A stretch of DNA of 64,000 nucleotides from Ulva prolifera. Its lineage: Eukaryota; Chlorophyta; Ulvophyceae; Ulvales; Ulvaceae. Positions 10,912-21,400 of the stretch are shown here, piece after piece. Under the pieces are notes generated by a model that made no database searches, was not told the DNA's origin, and saw only the letters and a program-made list of their open reading frames with translations. The stretch lies in NCBI GenBank assembly GCA_023078555.1, contig CM041199.1, positions 3,654,513 through 3,718,512 of the forward strand. The letters run 5' to 3'. Made by a program: the position numbers and the translations under genes. Each line of letters begins with the position of its first letter. The first letter of the stretch is position 1.

Positions 10912-13427
10912 CTACGCCGGCGCCGCGGCTGGCGCCGGCGCGGCAGTTTGGTGGCGGCGGGAGCGCATGCGGACGCGCACGTCCGCCGCCGCGCTCTCCG
11001 CGACCGCCTCGGCGACGGCAGCGGCCGAGCGCTCCCCCGGCGCGCCTCCGTCCGCGCTGCCGCTGACCGACGCGTCCGAGGACTTGGCGCCGGAGGCGGC
11101 GCCGACGCGCTCGTAGAAGAGCAGGTACGCGTGGGTGTCATGCGTGGCGACCCACTCGTTGCTGGCGCCAAACGCGGCCTCGACGCTGGCCTGCGTCGCT
11201 CCGGTTACCAGGCCGTCGTCAAAACAGAACCACTGCCCCGACACGTGCACGTAGCTGATGTAGTGCCCTGCACGTGGCCCTCTGTGAGCTGCAAAGCCGG
11301 AGACGCAGGCTGCACCACAGATGGCAGAGCACACGGCACGCGGACGTTCACCCCGGTGGGCGCCTTCATGCTGCCACCGGTGACGTGTCCAGTGCCGTGC
11401 ATGGCATGGCACTGATCGCTATGCAGGTAAGAAGGGGACCTGAGACAGAACACTGTGCGTCAATACATATATCTGAGTGTTGGATGCAGCACCCAACGCC
11501 AGCAGCCATGACCGTAATGCACACTGCTCCTAAGACGATATCCTGCCCCACCTTCCCGTGGAAGCAGAGATCACCAGAGGCTCATACGATCCCCCGCATG
11601 AGTCGCGAAACGTGTGTCGTGGGGCTGCTCAGGAAAGCATGCCCCCGCTCCTCGATACTGCGAGCGCATGCAGGAGTGTCCACACGACACACGGAGGCAG
11701 CCTGCACAGCCCTCGCCGTGGCTGGGATGCGCCTGGGGAGGGTGGGAGTGGGCGGGGTGGAGGAGCTGCGGGGGCGCACCGTGTGCGGCGGAGGCGCCCA
11801 TGTGGACCACGACCGCCAGGAGGCGGTACCGCGGGCCCCCGCCGTCCTCGGATTCCACGTCAGCACCACCATCCTCAGAGTCCATGATGTTGGGGGGCGT
11901 GAGGTAGTTCCCGAACTCGACCCGGTGCTTGACCTTCTGCTCCCTGCTGAGGTGCTGCAGGAAGGTGAGGCGGTTGAGGTGCACGATCAGCACGGGGGGA
12001 CATGACTTCAGGTCGACCCACTTCTGCGCTTCTTGGTAGGAGTTACAGCCCTTGCAGTGGAACTTGTATGCGCCCTCGAGCAGTTCCCGCTTGCTGCACG
12101 CCATGAGGGCTGTCGGTGATGTGTTCAGCAAGCACAGGACTGAGTTGAGGCGAGCTGCTCTGGGACGTGGCTTCACACGGTAGGCACACACCATATGAAA
12201 GCAACGCTGCTTGTGCAGTTCATCCTGCTGATGTCGGACGGAAGTCGAGAAGATTCACGACCAGTCAACATCGAAGTTGCCTGATTCACGGAAGAAACAT
12301 TAAGCCCAAGGATGCGAGCAGCAGCAGAAGCAGCTAGCACATGTAGCATTAACGAAGGCTGTGGTATGACATCACGAGACACCCGCAGCTTGCAATCACA
12401 GGTGTAAAATCAATACATGAAACACCGAAGCAGGAGCTGAAGATGAGTCGATGAAGTAGCAGGCGCACCTGGATGCGAGCATGCACTGTTCAAGGGTTGT
12501 GTCTGGTTGTAAGTTCAATGTGAGCTCCATGAATGTCTCCTCCTTCTGAGATTGCGTCTCACAGTTCATGCACCGAGTGTGCGTCACCGACCGGCCGCAA
12601 AATATATCATGCACGAACGTTTTTGGCTCGGGCTTCGCCTTGGCAGAAGACGAGCTGGTCCCGTTCGTCCGACTGGTGGCGCCTGCCACAGCTTGAGATG
12701 CTGAAGTCTCGGGTGGAGATGTATCAGATGTGTGTGCTCCACCGTTTGATTCGGTTGTGCGTTCGTGGCGAAGCGAAGCATCGCCATCTGAGTGCACGCT
12801 CGCTTCGCCGGAAGCATCCCGTTGCTTGTTCACTTTCTGGACAGTCTCATCCAGATTATGCAGAAGAAAGTTCAGAAACTCCTGGGCATCATGGTGCGCT
12901 GTATTACGAAACCTACGGTCGGCCGTTCGGACGGAAACAATGAATTGATGTGGAGCGATTGATCCGACCTGCTTCGATTGTCTTGATATCTGCATTACAC
13001 AGTTTCCCACGTAATGTTTCATTCACACTACTGATCATGGGCATTGACTGTATGTGGCGCCCATTCTAGGCCGCGTACTCGTAATGATGCAATTCACAAA
13101 GGCCACTGTTCCAGCTCCAGCCCGGCAACGAAATTGCCACCAACTGTGGGACCAGAGGCATCCGCTCCTGGACTTACGCAGGCAGAACGAACGCACCTCC
13201 TTGAACAGCTCAGCCAGACTAAACAAGACCTCGCGTTTGTCTCGATCCCGCTGCGGAACACTATCAGCGAATTCTATAACTTGTTCACGAAAATTTTGAC
13301 AGAAATACAGAGCTTGTAGCACAGAGTTGGCATAACATGTGTTCCCGAAGTTCTCCAGACCAAAGAATCGCGCATCTTGGTCTACACCATGGAGCTCCTT
13401 AGCCAGTCGGCTCCCTGTCTGTCCCAT
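10912..13427 (-). CDS. Ubiquitin carboxyl-terminal hydrolase, USP12/USP46 type
   Basis: Four exons (13197-13427, 12469-12989, 11780-12093, 10912-11267) give 473 residues, all joins in phase. The N-terminus MGQTGSRL is a likely N-myristoylation site (Gly2). The Cys box is GLENFGNTCYANSVLQALYF with catalytic Cys31. Next comes HHDAQEFLNFLL, a linker and a zinc ribbon made of CMNC and CKGC. The His box is GHYISYV (His357) and the last block is AYLLFYERV. This is a cysteine protease that removes ubiquitin from substrates; USP12/46 enzymes are activated by WD40 partners (WDR48/UAF1 family). An extra Ser/Thr-rich stretch of about 60 residues between the QEFLNFLL block and the first CxxC, and a long Ala-rich tail, make it longer than the animal enzymes (about 370). 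It is divergent from the HVA22-like gene, with 477 bp between starts. Confidence 0.92.
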
Positions 13428-13904
13428 TGATATCGGTAACTTTTAAAATAGAGACCTATATGGCGAGTGATAATCTAAACCATGCCTCCTCAGCCTGTCT
13501 GAATGCGGCAGAAGCAGAATCAGCAGCGTATTCAGACGCGCGCTGTCCACCACAAAAATCATCCATAAGTGACAAGAATAGAAGCCACAATGTGCACTGC
13601 TGCGGCTCACGTGTCGCCGGGGCATACTTCTCGTGGCCCGCTGTAGCGGGCTTCAAGTGAGGCAAGCGCCTGAATGGCTACGGAGCCCCGAGCCGAGACG
13701 ATTGCCATGCACACACTGACCCCGTCAGCACGCTGCTTCCCTGACCCCAGCAGGCTCAACCGCAATATTCTAAAGTGTTTCAGCACGTTCAGCTCATTGA
13801 TTCATTGGTTGACTGCAATTGGGCTGTGCAAGACCATCGGCAAATTATGCTGTCTTTCTTTCTCACCAATGTGCTTTGGTGAGTTCCTTTGAAATGTCCC
13901 TGGC
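13428..13904. promoter_or_regulatory. Shared divergent upstream region of the USP and HVA22-like genes
   Basis: 477 bp between two divergent start codons. It probably holds both promoters. I see no clear TATA box or other named element. An additional 5' exon of the HVA22-like gene could also lie here. Confidence 0.4.
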
Positions 13905-15062
13905 ATGAACAAGAACCTCTCTGTATGTACGTCTCTGTCAGAGCTTGTTTGCCATGTTTACGTTTTGAGCAATTGCGTATGCAGCACCATCGCGGGACTT
14001 GCCTTCCCCGGGTATATGACGTTTCGAGCTCTCGAGACTTATGACCCTGCTGATGAGAAACAGGTAATCTTAAACTCATCATGCATCTTTCGTTCTGCTG
14101 CAATGCTTGTATGACGAAGGATGCTTCCAAGAATGTTAGCAAAAGCTATCACTGCCGTTCGAGTTGCAGCTCCGCTGCAATGCCTCATCGAAATGAGGAA
14201 GCTGCTGTCTCTGATATGGACTCTCATAGCAGCAGGATTACGATTCGTCATCTTGGACGACGAGCCTTATATATGCTGAAACCTGGTTCCAACTCAACTG
14301 GGCTGCTTGCAGTGGTTGACCTATTGGGTCATTTTCGCCATATTACAAAGCATCGAAGTCTTTGGCTACTATATTCTCACCTGGTGCGCCCAGCTCTTGC
14401 TGCTCCTTCGAAGGGCCTGCCAACATACAGCCCGATCAATCACTTGGTGCCCAGCCAAGTGAAGGCGCCAGTCTAGAGACCATGTTCTTGGATCATGGAT
14501 CAGTGTCAATCAACGAGCTACCCTACTCACAGCGATCGGGCACCGCCAGTGCAACCTGCGCAATATGATATATGCACACGAATCCCAGTCAGTTTGACAT
14601 ATGCACGAAGAGCTCAGCTGCTGCTTGACACAGGATTCCGCTGTACTATGAGCTCAAATTGGCTCTGATCATCTGGCTCATCAACCCGGGTACGAGGGGT
14701 GCGGAGGTCCTGTACAATAAATATATCTGGAAGCTGCTGAAGGAGTACGCCTCGAAGTGGGACCCAACCTTCAAGTCCAACAACGCAGTGTGGTCCAAAA
14801 TCATTTGCCTTCCATCACCCCATGACCGCATGCTTGCTGGGATATTTGCTGTCATATGTCTCTGTACATATGGTACAATTGCTGCTGTTCTCAGTGTCAT
14901 CTGAGCGTATGCATGCTGCAGGTGCCACCCGAGCTACACCGGGAGATGTTTGTCCAAGCCAAGAAGCAAGCTGAGGCATACGGTGTGCCAGCCCTGCAAG
15001 ACATGTTCAAGCAGGGCTTTGACTTCAAAAACGTGGCCAACTCAATCTTCGGAAAGTCCTGA
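13905..15062 (+). CDS. HVA22/REEP (TB2/DP1) family ER membrane-shaping protein
   Basis: Four exons: 13905-14063, 14313-14383, 14634-14787 and 14922-15062, about 174 residues, all in phase. Family signatures appear in order: GLAFPGYMTFRALE (family YPAYxSxKALE), DEKQ joined to WLTYWVIFAILQSIEVF (family DDxQWLTYWVVY), ILTWIPLYYELKLALIIWL, then PGTRGAEVLYNKYIWKLL. The hydrophobic stretches form hairpins that insert in the ER membrane and bend it; plant HVA22 and animal REEP5 act in ER tubule shape and vesicle traffic. The C-terminus (VPPELHREMFVQAKKQAEAYGVPALQ) is an amphipathic helix. The start is the least certain part: ATG 13905 gives a hydrophobic first helix of suitable length, but an upstream exon is possible. 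TGTAA, the usual green-algal poly(A) signal, lies 64 bp past the stop at 15126. Confidence 0.88.
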
Positions 15063-15568
15063 TCGCGGAGTCATGTACCAAGCAGAATTGTATTCTTCTC
15101 AGCACCTAATTCATACAGTAGCGTTTGTAAACAAGCTCGCCCATGACAGTGACCTTGTGAGTGCAATAATCGACTCTCTCGTTCTCTGCTACAAGTACAT
15201 GTTTTTGGGCACCTGGACGTTGCAGTGCAGTAAACATTGTCTACATCATGCCTTGATGTGTATGCTTGAATCTGACCACGGGGCAATGCTGTCTCGCACG
15301 GACCACTGCGAAAGCAGTGGACGGTTGGCAGCAGCTTGGCGAGGCATGATGGAAGTCATGATTGGCAGCTGTCAGTGCAGAAACGCGTCCTGGTAGTCGA
15401 TACTGCGAATCATCGACTGAATAGCTCCCAGGATGCCTGCTGCTGCCACAGAACATGGTGTAACGACAAGCACGTGGACACTGCTCATGTTGGTGCCGGG
15501 ATGCATGTTGATTGACTGGCTACACACTCCTAAACGCCCGTGCACTCAGGCCTCTAAACCAGTTGCAT
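15063..15568. other. Intergenic, convergent 3' ends
   Basis: Lies between the 3' end of the HVA22-like gene and the 3' end of the minus-strand membrane-protein exon. Contains the candidate TGTAA signal at 15126-15130. Nothing else seen. Confidence 0.4.
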
Positions 15569-15955
15569 CTAACCCGCCTTCACCTTTTGGGCAGCGCCAT
15601 CCCCCTGACTTCGACCCACTCCCTCAACAGACTCATCCGGGCCGTCGTCCGTCTTCTTCTCATCAGGTGTCCTGGGAGCAGGGTCTCTAACGGGGCGGTC
15701 GGATCGAGGGACCGGTCTCTGTGGAGACCGCAGGACGCCCTGGTCCCCCTGGCTAAGCACAGGAGGCGGCTGCCCTTCCCGCCCTGACAGCGGCGCTGTC
15801 CCTCCCGTCTGAAAGAAGATCCGGAAGAGCCAGAGGAAAATGAGGGCAGCACAGAGGAGGAGGGTGAGGTTTCGGAGAGAGAACAACCGGGCCTGCCGCC
15901 TCGACCTCCGGGGCCCTGGCAGCTCCGAGTCCCTGGACAGAAGCACTCCATATCC
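15569..15955 (-). CDS. Terminal exon of a single-pass membrane protein (5' end not found)
   Basis: An open frame of about 127 codons entered by a possible acceptor, CAACAG. No ATG in frame occurs before the key features, so an upstream exon is needed. It has a basic stretch (PRRSRRQARLFSLRN), then one strongly hydrophobic helix (LTLLLCAALIFLWLFRIFF), then a Pro/Asp-rich soluble tail. The positive-inside rule puts the basic N-side in the cytosol. The sharp hydrophobic helix in an otherwise polar frame is the main evidence that it is real. Family not recognised. Confidence 0.35.
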   Translation of the reverse strand, partial: GYGVLLSRDSELPGPRRSRRQARLFSLRNLTLLLCAALIFLWLFRIFFQTGGTAPLSGREGQPPPVLSQGDQGVLRSPQRPVPRSDRPVRDPAPRTPDEKKTDDGPDESVEGVGRSQGDGAAQKVKAG

Positions 15956-16750
15956 TGTTGCGCCCTTGACTTATTGAGTACATGTGCATGTGTTCATGTC
16001 CTCTTCGAAGTACGGCGAAGCAGATCCGGGTTTATTGACAAACACTTTTTTTTCTATGCGGTTGCCATGCTTTGTAGCCTGCTTTGGCACTCTGCCATGC
16101 GATGGCCTGAGCTCGTGCAAACTTTCACCATGACGCATCAGGGCTGTCGCCTCACTATCATGACCAGAAAGTATCAGATACTCATTATTAGACCGGACGC
16201 GATGACCCAACATTGATTTGCAGCAGCAGGGTAGATGTACACCTGCAGCATGCCCCGATGTGCTACATGACTGCTGTACATGCCCATGCTCAATATCTGA
16301 GTGCAGGGAAAGAAAGAAGGAAAGTCAGAGATGTTGTTAGTGATTTTTGCTGCATGAACGCCGCAGACAACCACTGCATGCAGGGATGCTGCATGAACGA
16401 GCGCATCTGACGCCGATTGGAAGAAAGTAAATCCTGTCTCTGTCACAATGCAGTTATGCCGAGCATGCCTAGAACAATGGCAAGTAAAGGGAGACTTTGG
16501 CAAGAGGAGCAACACCATTATCTCGCAATGCCATTCAGCCAGCTATGCTGCAGCGTGTCTGTAGGCATGCACTGCCCAAATGCGTGATTCTCACCCATGT
16601 CCATCTGGGGATCAAGGCATCGTATCAACATGACACCTGGAGTCGCAGCTGTGGCCACAGGGCGCAATGAAGTGTGCCTGGCTTGTGCCGCTCAAGTCCA
16701 TCTGGTGCAGAAGATGTCAAATTCCCCAGGTCCCACACAACAAGTACAAT
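15956..16750. other. No supported gene
   Basis: Contains an inverted copy of motif B at 16087-16114. The 5' exon of the membrane protein at 15569-15955 may lie here but I could not place it. Confidence 0.35.
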
Positions 16751-17713
16751 TCACCTGGGCCACAGGATCCAGTTGAACTCAGAATCACTGTGACTCGCAT
16801 GTGTTGATTCCGTACCGATGTGTGTGTGTGTGCGAAAGACTTTTTTGTGTGTGGTCGGATCGAACCTTGTGGTCACAGGCAGCAATGAGCCCTGCCTGAA
16901 TCCACTCAAGAATGAGTTGAAAACTCCTTTCTTCTTGACATACTTCGAGTTTCCATCCTCATCCGGGTGTGTAGCGCCACTGGACTGCGGTAGTGCCCCG
17001 CCCATGCCATTTGCTGTCGAAACAATCTCCACGCCAGCATGCTGCCGGGCGGTGACTTGCGGTGATTGTGAGGCGACAGCCACATCTGCATGTAGGAATC
17101 AAGTGGACTGGCAATCTCTTCCGGGCCCACCTGACACACCTTCTGGTGGCATGCTGCTGTATGACCGTATCATGCGTCTGCAGAATCACGCTGTATGCTG
17201 GAGAATAGATATGCTAGAATCTCACCTGCTCCTTCGATAACATGAAGCTGATCGATGTCTTGAAGCTGTGCAAGTGAAGTCACGACTTCCCCAGTCTGTA
17301 CTCGCATCAACAGTTGATGCAGGTGCGTTCACAATGAAACGGCAAGTACGGAATGTATTCAGTGTTCATTGATGTTTGATTCAGGGCATTGTTCCTGCTT
17401 TACAGTGTATCTGAGAAACGGCTACGCCTTGGGTAAAGGGGCAACACACTGCAGCCATGGTCATCGCCTGGATTGCCCGGATCCGCAGCTTGCTTTTGAC
17501 CTGTAGCACGACCTTTATGTGAGCGACGTTTGTGCTTGATAATATGTAGCATACTATCTCCAGTAGCTCGCTTACCTGGTTTTCGAAAGCATGCCAAGAC
17601 GTTGTGTCCGTAATCGGGATCGCAACTTTCCGCATAGGCTTTGCTCCTTTGAGCATAACGAACACTAGTCGTGTCGCTTCCATGTCTACAGTTATTCGAC
17701 GAGACGCAGACAT
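16751..17713 (-). CDS. Small beta-grasp (DCX/PB1-like) protein, function unknown
   Basis: Four exons: 17576-17713, 17450-17500, 17226-17295 and 16751-17085, 197 residues, every join in phase. Residues 1-86 read MEATRLVFVMLKGAKPMRKV, then ITDTTSWHAFENQVKSKLRI, then ATGEVVTSLAQLQDIDQLHV and IEGA. This is the beta-beta-alpha-beta pattern of ubiquitin-like folds. The TGExVTSLxQLQDIDxLxVxEG part resembles doublecortin (DCX) domains, which bind tubulin, and PB1 domains. The C-terminal half has a basic KYVKKKGVFNSFLSGF segment and ends FNWILWPR. Fold assignment is by eye. ATG 17713 follows two possible upstream starts in the same frame. Confidence 0.5.
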
Positions 17714-18413
17714 GATGGCAGGAGCGGACTGTGTGAAGGTGGAGATCACTCGCGACCGTGGAAACGCCAGAGCTGAACATTTACGATTCGACGAGGTACA
17801 TCACGGCTGCACCACTTTTGTGTGATTGTATTTGCTGCTGAATCGGCGGCGGGATTGTCGCAGCGAACTGTTTCATAGGCGCTCAGCGAGCCTATGCATG
17901 CTCGAGCTGCCTGGCTTTGTTTCGCAGCTGACCGTGGCTAGCGCTGCAAAGAGCGTGGTCACGGAAGGAACTGTATCTCACGTAGCTGCGCAGTACAGCG
18001 CGTACGTGCGTAGTGCATCGTGCGTGGTTGCTGTAGCACATCAAGGTGTGGCTTGCCAAGGCAATGCCGACTGCACCATCGCTCATCGAGACTTGGGATT
18101 GTGCTTGGAAACACGCGTGGTTGTAGTAGCAAATGTACCATATGATTTTAATCACTGATTGGGTTACAAGATGACGTAGTTCGGGTACCCAGGTGCGTCC
18201 AGGCGACGAAATGATGCACGAAGTGGAACAGCAATGACTGTTTCCGATGCGTTGTAGCTGGATCACAGGCAACGGCAGATGTGTTCATGTGATCATCCTT
18301 GTTGCTGACGAAAGTATCAGAAAAAGCTAAGTTGAACTCATCGCGAGCATGACCAGTTCCTGCAGGGCAGTGCTCGACGCTTTCAATTATGTCATCGCGC
18401 GGAAAACCGGGTG
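17714..18413. promoter_or_regulatory. Divergent upstream region
   Basis: 700 bp between the minus-strand beta-grasp gene and the plus-strand IQ-motif gene. Presumably contains both promoters. I see no specific elements or repeats. Confidence 0.3.
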
Positions 18414-21400
18414 ATGTTCGTCGACATTGCTAATTCTGGCTCCAGCCAAGATTTCATGGCAGCATCTGCTCCTGCAGCTGCATGGACTGCTCATGCTGAG
18501 ATAGCAATGCCCACAATACAGCAGATGGTCACAAATCTGCGGGAAAGCATGAAGGAAGTTCACGACAAATTAGGAGAGACTGACACAGACGCCTCTCCCC
18601 CAGCTGCAGAGCAGTGCTCATCCTTCGAACCACAGATTCCACATGAGGCATCATTGAATCTGTCACATGAGGCATCGCCACGTGAATTTGAGCCTCATCG
18701 GGACGACAGTCGTCCTGGGCTCGGTGACGTCCTTGCTGCTGCAGTGGCCAGAGCTAAGAGTGCAAACAGATTCGAAGTAGTGAGAGACTCTGTCACAGGC
18801 GAGCCCACAGATTCCTTGATGCATCCAAAGGCCAGACCATATGCTGAATCTAGAAATGTGTACACTGTACGTATCTCTTGCAATTCCATTACTGCAGTTG
18901 AGTATCATGAGACTGTGTGAATCGGGGCTCACAGCCAATGGCTGATTCTAGCTTGACGTGGTGTCGCATGCTGTTCAGTCATACCTGGTACTCGTATCCT
19001 CATGTGCTCATTTCTCGTGCTGCACACCCCAGCCACAACGTTACTGGGCTTTCAAGGCCCCCAATGACTGGGCCCATCAGCTGATCCCTGCTGCCGTTTC
19101 TGGAAAGCGTCCCTCCCATGGCTGTGTGCAGTCAGCTGCCGCAACATGCAGGAAGCAGAGCGGCTTGAGTTGAACCACCAAGACATCCCAGCAGAAGCTC
19201 TCAGAGACGCGATCGCAACGGGCGATGCCAAAGATATCCCCACGGGCTTCCAGCGCCTGCGGTCTCCGCGGTGCTCCCGACAGGCACCCGATGTCGTCCA
19301 GGCCACACTACAAGCACAGCTCGAGTGCCTGCCCATGGCGTATGCTGCCGAATTCGAGGGACATTTACGGGACCTCCGGACACTCCTTGGACCAGATGTG
19401 TGGAAGCGAGTTCAAGAAGGTACGGCAGCTTGCTTGGATCCGAAGTCTGTGGGAAGGACTGGTCGCTTGATCATGACCCGCTGGTTGTGTTTACTGTTTC
19501 TTCGGTGCACAACATCATGGACGCTGTGGAACAGAACAGCGACAGTTGGCCCCTAAATGTGCTACTGGCGATGCCACGTGCATGAGATATAAAAAAATTA
19601 CCGAGCATGTGGGGCCTTCGCCGGATGCTGCGTGAGGCGTTGTCGCACGGCCACTTACTTCGACCTGTTAATGGTGTACATGCCCAGCATGGAGCGCAAT
19701 GGACATTGTCCCACATCATATCCAGAATATGCTGGCAGTGGTGAATGACCATGCCGCATCGGCACGTCTGTAGTCGTGCATTGGCCCAGTTGGAACATGC
19801 TGAGCATATGCTGTTTGGTCTTTACCCCTGGTTAAGAAGGCCATTTTCGGTGGCAATTGCAAGGAAGGCCAGGGAGTAAACCGCAGAGCTTCGCACTTGC
19901 TAGTCGCTTTGAACCCTACGTCATGCCTTGAGCTGTTTGGCTGCTCCCACCACGTTCACGGACGGCGGCCAGCTGCAGCGGTGGACTGGGAAGACTGGAC
20001 AGACGACGAGAAGCTGGCGGCTCTGTCGCGAGTGCTGTTCCCTCGCGGCCGCGAGACGGTGATGAACGCAGATGAGATCGAGGCCGCGGGCAGCCAGCCT
20101 CGGCAGCTGCAGCTCGGCGCCGCGGCCCTGCAGCAGCAGCCGTCGAAGCGGCGGCGCAGCACGGCGGCTGACTTCGAGGTGATCGCAGACTACCAGGGAG
20201 TCTCTGTGAAGCGCCACACCGAAGGTGCGACGGCAGTGGCAGCATGCATGTGATGACTTCAGCAGTGGCCTGGAATGTCCTGAGGCTACTACCACTCAGA
20301 ATGGAACGCGCATCCTCACTGCCGCAAACAAGGTTCCACGCTTCGCCCAAAGGACCCTTCCCTGACTGCCAGATGCCTTCCAGAACCACCTTCAAACTTC
20401 TCGCTCGGAGTGGAATCGGCTTTGCTCATATGCGGCAACCGAACTGGCCAAGGGTCCAATCGCAATGTTCTGCCGTGAGCTGCATGCATCCGTCAGTGTG
20501 CTGGATTATTGAGCAGTGGCGGTGCGGTGCGCAGGGGCCTCGACGCAGGCTCTGACAGAGGAGCAGGCGGTGCGGCTGCTGCGGGGCCTGCGCCGGGCGG
20601 CCAACCTGTCGACCGGTGACGGCGACGGTGGGGAGGGCGCGCAGCGCGCGCAGCAGCTGCTTCGCTCTGTGCCGGGTGCCGCATACCCGATGCCGGGCAG
20701 CGGCCTGAAGCCTCACAGGTGGGTCAGCGGTCATCACTTTGAGTCTCATTGGTGCATTGTCACGCGCCTCCCCTGCGCGGTTCAGGAATAAGCCTGAGCA
20801 TCAGCGTGGAATTGCCTCTGGGTGCCACCCGTGAGGCCGCCCAGTGCCTGGCTCTGCGTGTCACTAGACATTGTTGAGCAGTCGTGGCAATAAACCATGT
20901 CATCTGAACCATATGAACAAATGGAGCATGCATCCTCAAGAGTGTATCCATGCCCTGTGTTCAGTCACCACAATTTCCATGATTTCTGCCGGCTGCATCG
21001 TTCATTTGCGTCAAGCTCCGTGCTTGACCTCCGGGCAAATACGCAGAGTGTACGGCCCGCCGGAGACCTTCTGGGAGGATCTGGAGGCGCAGGTGGCTGA
21101 GGGGCTGCGGCAGGCGCAACGCGCCCCTCGCCTCGTCGACCTCGTGACCTCGACCGAGCGCGCCCTCTTCCTGGTCAGCCAGCAGCGCCACTACGCGGCG
21201 CTTGCAGCGCGGCTCTTTGCACAGCAGGTCGCCGTAACGCGCGTCCAGGCCGCCTGGCGAGGCCACCGCGTGCGGGCGTGGTACCAGAACTACAAAAACA
21301 CGGAGGCGTTTGCGGCGCGGCAGCGGGAGTACGAGACACAGATGCGGGTGCGTGCCTGGGCCATGTGCCGTTGGCCTCCTGTGCACATCGAGTTGCCGGC

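Noticed and set aside
10354..11415. 353-codon plus-strand frame
   Set aside because: It is antisense to the last deubiquitinase exon, which has clear family motifs on the other strand.
19021..19173. Segment reading QRYWAFKAPNDWAHQLIP as an extra exon of the IQ gene
   Set aside because: It looks protein-like, but its frame cannot be joined to the exon at 19152 without an intron of about 28 bp; left out of the model.
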